Assembly: GCA_023663025.1 (NCBI GenBank)
Contig: JAMPIC010000031.1
Coordinates: 1-22,123 of the forward strand
Reading direction: 5' to 3'
DNA from: Prevotella sp.
GTDB lineage: Bacteria; Bacillota; Clostridia; Oscillospirales; Ruminococcaceae
DNA length: 22,123 nucleotides
Positions 21,843 through 22,123 of this stretch are shown piece after piece. The number at the start of each line of letters is the position of its first letter. The stretch's first letter is position 1. Both the position numbers and the translations under genes were made by a program. The notes below the pieces were generated by a model. The model saw nothing but the letters and a program-made list of their open reading frames with translations. It was not told where the DNA came from and did not search any database.

Positions 21843-22102
21843 CGCGGCGAAGCCGCGACTAAAAAGTTCGCCAGCCTTTCAAGGCTGCGAGTTTCCAAAG
21901 GGCAGAGCCCTTTGGTCGCCCTCCGCAGAGGGCGAAATTCCCCTCGCGCCGCAGGCGCAAATCGTTCAAGAGCTCCGCAAAGGGGTGAATTGAAAACATC
22001 ACTGCGTGATGTTTTCAAGAGGGGAACGCCCTGCGATAGAGGGCGTTCCCCTTGGTATGCGGCAAAGCAACTCTCCAAAACGTCCCGGTGGGACGTTTTG
22101 GA
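21843..22102. repeat. Array of eight perfect hairpins
   Basis: Eight inverted repeats follow each other with short spacers: 21843-21857 (6 bp, loop GAA), 21872-21887 (CAGCCT/AGGCTG), 21895-21915 (9 bp, loop AGA), 21916-21935 (8 bp, loop CGCA), 21946-21958 (5 bp, loop GCA), 21990-22018 (13 bp, loop TGC), 22020-22052 (13 bp, loop of 7) and 22074-22102 (13 bp, loop GGT). All stems are perfect. A longer-range pairing between 21937-21944 and 21981-21991 would enclose the fifth. Reading frames across it translate to low-complexity sequence and have no ribosome binding site, so it is not coding. It could be a structured RNA or a mosaic of palindromic repeats; no promoter or T-run terminator is visible. 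Confidence 0.8.
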
Positions 22103-22123
22103 CGAAGCAGACCTATAGTTACG

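Noticed and set aside
21701..22078. 125-residue minus-strand frame across the hairpin array
   Set aside because: It runs through perfect palindromes, has no ribosome binding site and overlaps the ilvB promoter.
21675..22123. T-box or leader-peptide attenuator for the ilv operon
   Set aside because: The promoter at 21704-21732 leaves a leader of only about 40 bases, and no T-box sequence or run of Ile/Leu/Val codons is seen upstream.

Overview
The window reads as a chromosomal segment of an anaerobic, low-to-moderate GC Firmicute of class Clostridia, most like the Oscillospirales/Ruminococcaceae. The basis is the set of [FeFe]-hydrogenase maturases (HydE, HydG, HydF), an Fhs-type formate-tetrahydrofolate ligase, an S-box (SAM-I) leader on metK, strong AGGAGG-type ribosome binding sites and sigma-A promoters, and abundant short palindromic repeats between genes. 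This lineage is inferred from gene content and style, not from a marker phylogeny.

Region by region. (1) 73-4488, minus strand: a complete preQ0 (7-cyano-7-deazaguanine) pathway, transcribed queD, queE, LRR-like membrane protein, folE, AAA ATPase, queC. Together folE, queD, queE and queC carry GTP to preQ0. QueC has an unusual C-terminal extension of about 125 residues. (2) 4695-6374, minus: fhs with its own promoter and terminator. (3) 6453-7681: two XRE regulators and an Arc-type ribbon-helix-helix protein in a minus-strand operon, divergent from a 70-residue protein that resembles the Spo0A C-terminal region. (4) 7739-9179, plus: promoter, SAM-I riboswitch with terminator, metK. (5) 9237-12318, minus: a DUF6076-like zinc-ribbon protein, an unknown 216-residue protein and aroK. 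(6) 12474-13071, plus: tRNA-Arg(ACG) and an independent 74-residue small protein, each with a near-consensus promoter and its own terminator. (7) 13131-18169, plus: the hydrogenase maturation locus, consisting of a structured leader with terminator, a TM1266-type regulator, hydE, hydG, a membrane-bound XRE/zinc-ribbon regulator and hydF. HydE, HydG and HydF build the H-cluster; no hydA is present here. (8) 18300-21732, minus: ilvB, ilvN, ilvC for branched-chain amino acids. (9) 21843-22102: no convincing gene, but eight perfect hairpins in a row.

The genes are mostly housekeeping. The less ordinary material lies between them: two copies of a GTAGGG...CCCTAC inverted-repeat element (one supplies the hydE stop codon), a family of short-word repeats built from TTGACAGT/ACAGTGTA units placed just after stop codons, a terminator-like hairpin in front of queD, an uncharacterised attenuator-type leader in front of the hydrogenase maturation genes, and the hairpin array at the right end. 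I found no CRISPR array, transposase, phage module or recognisable defence system.
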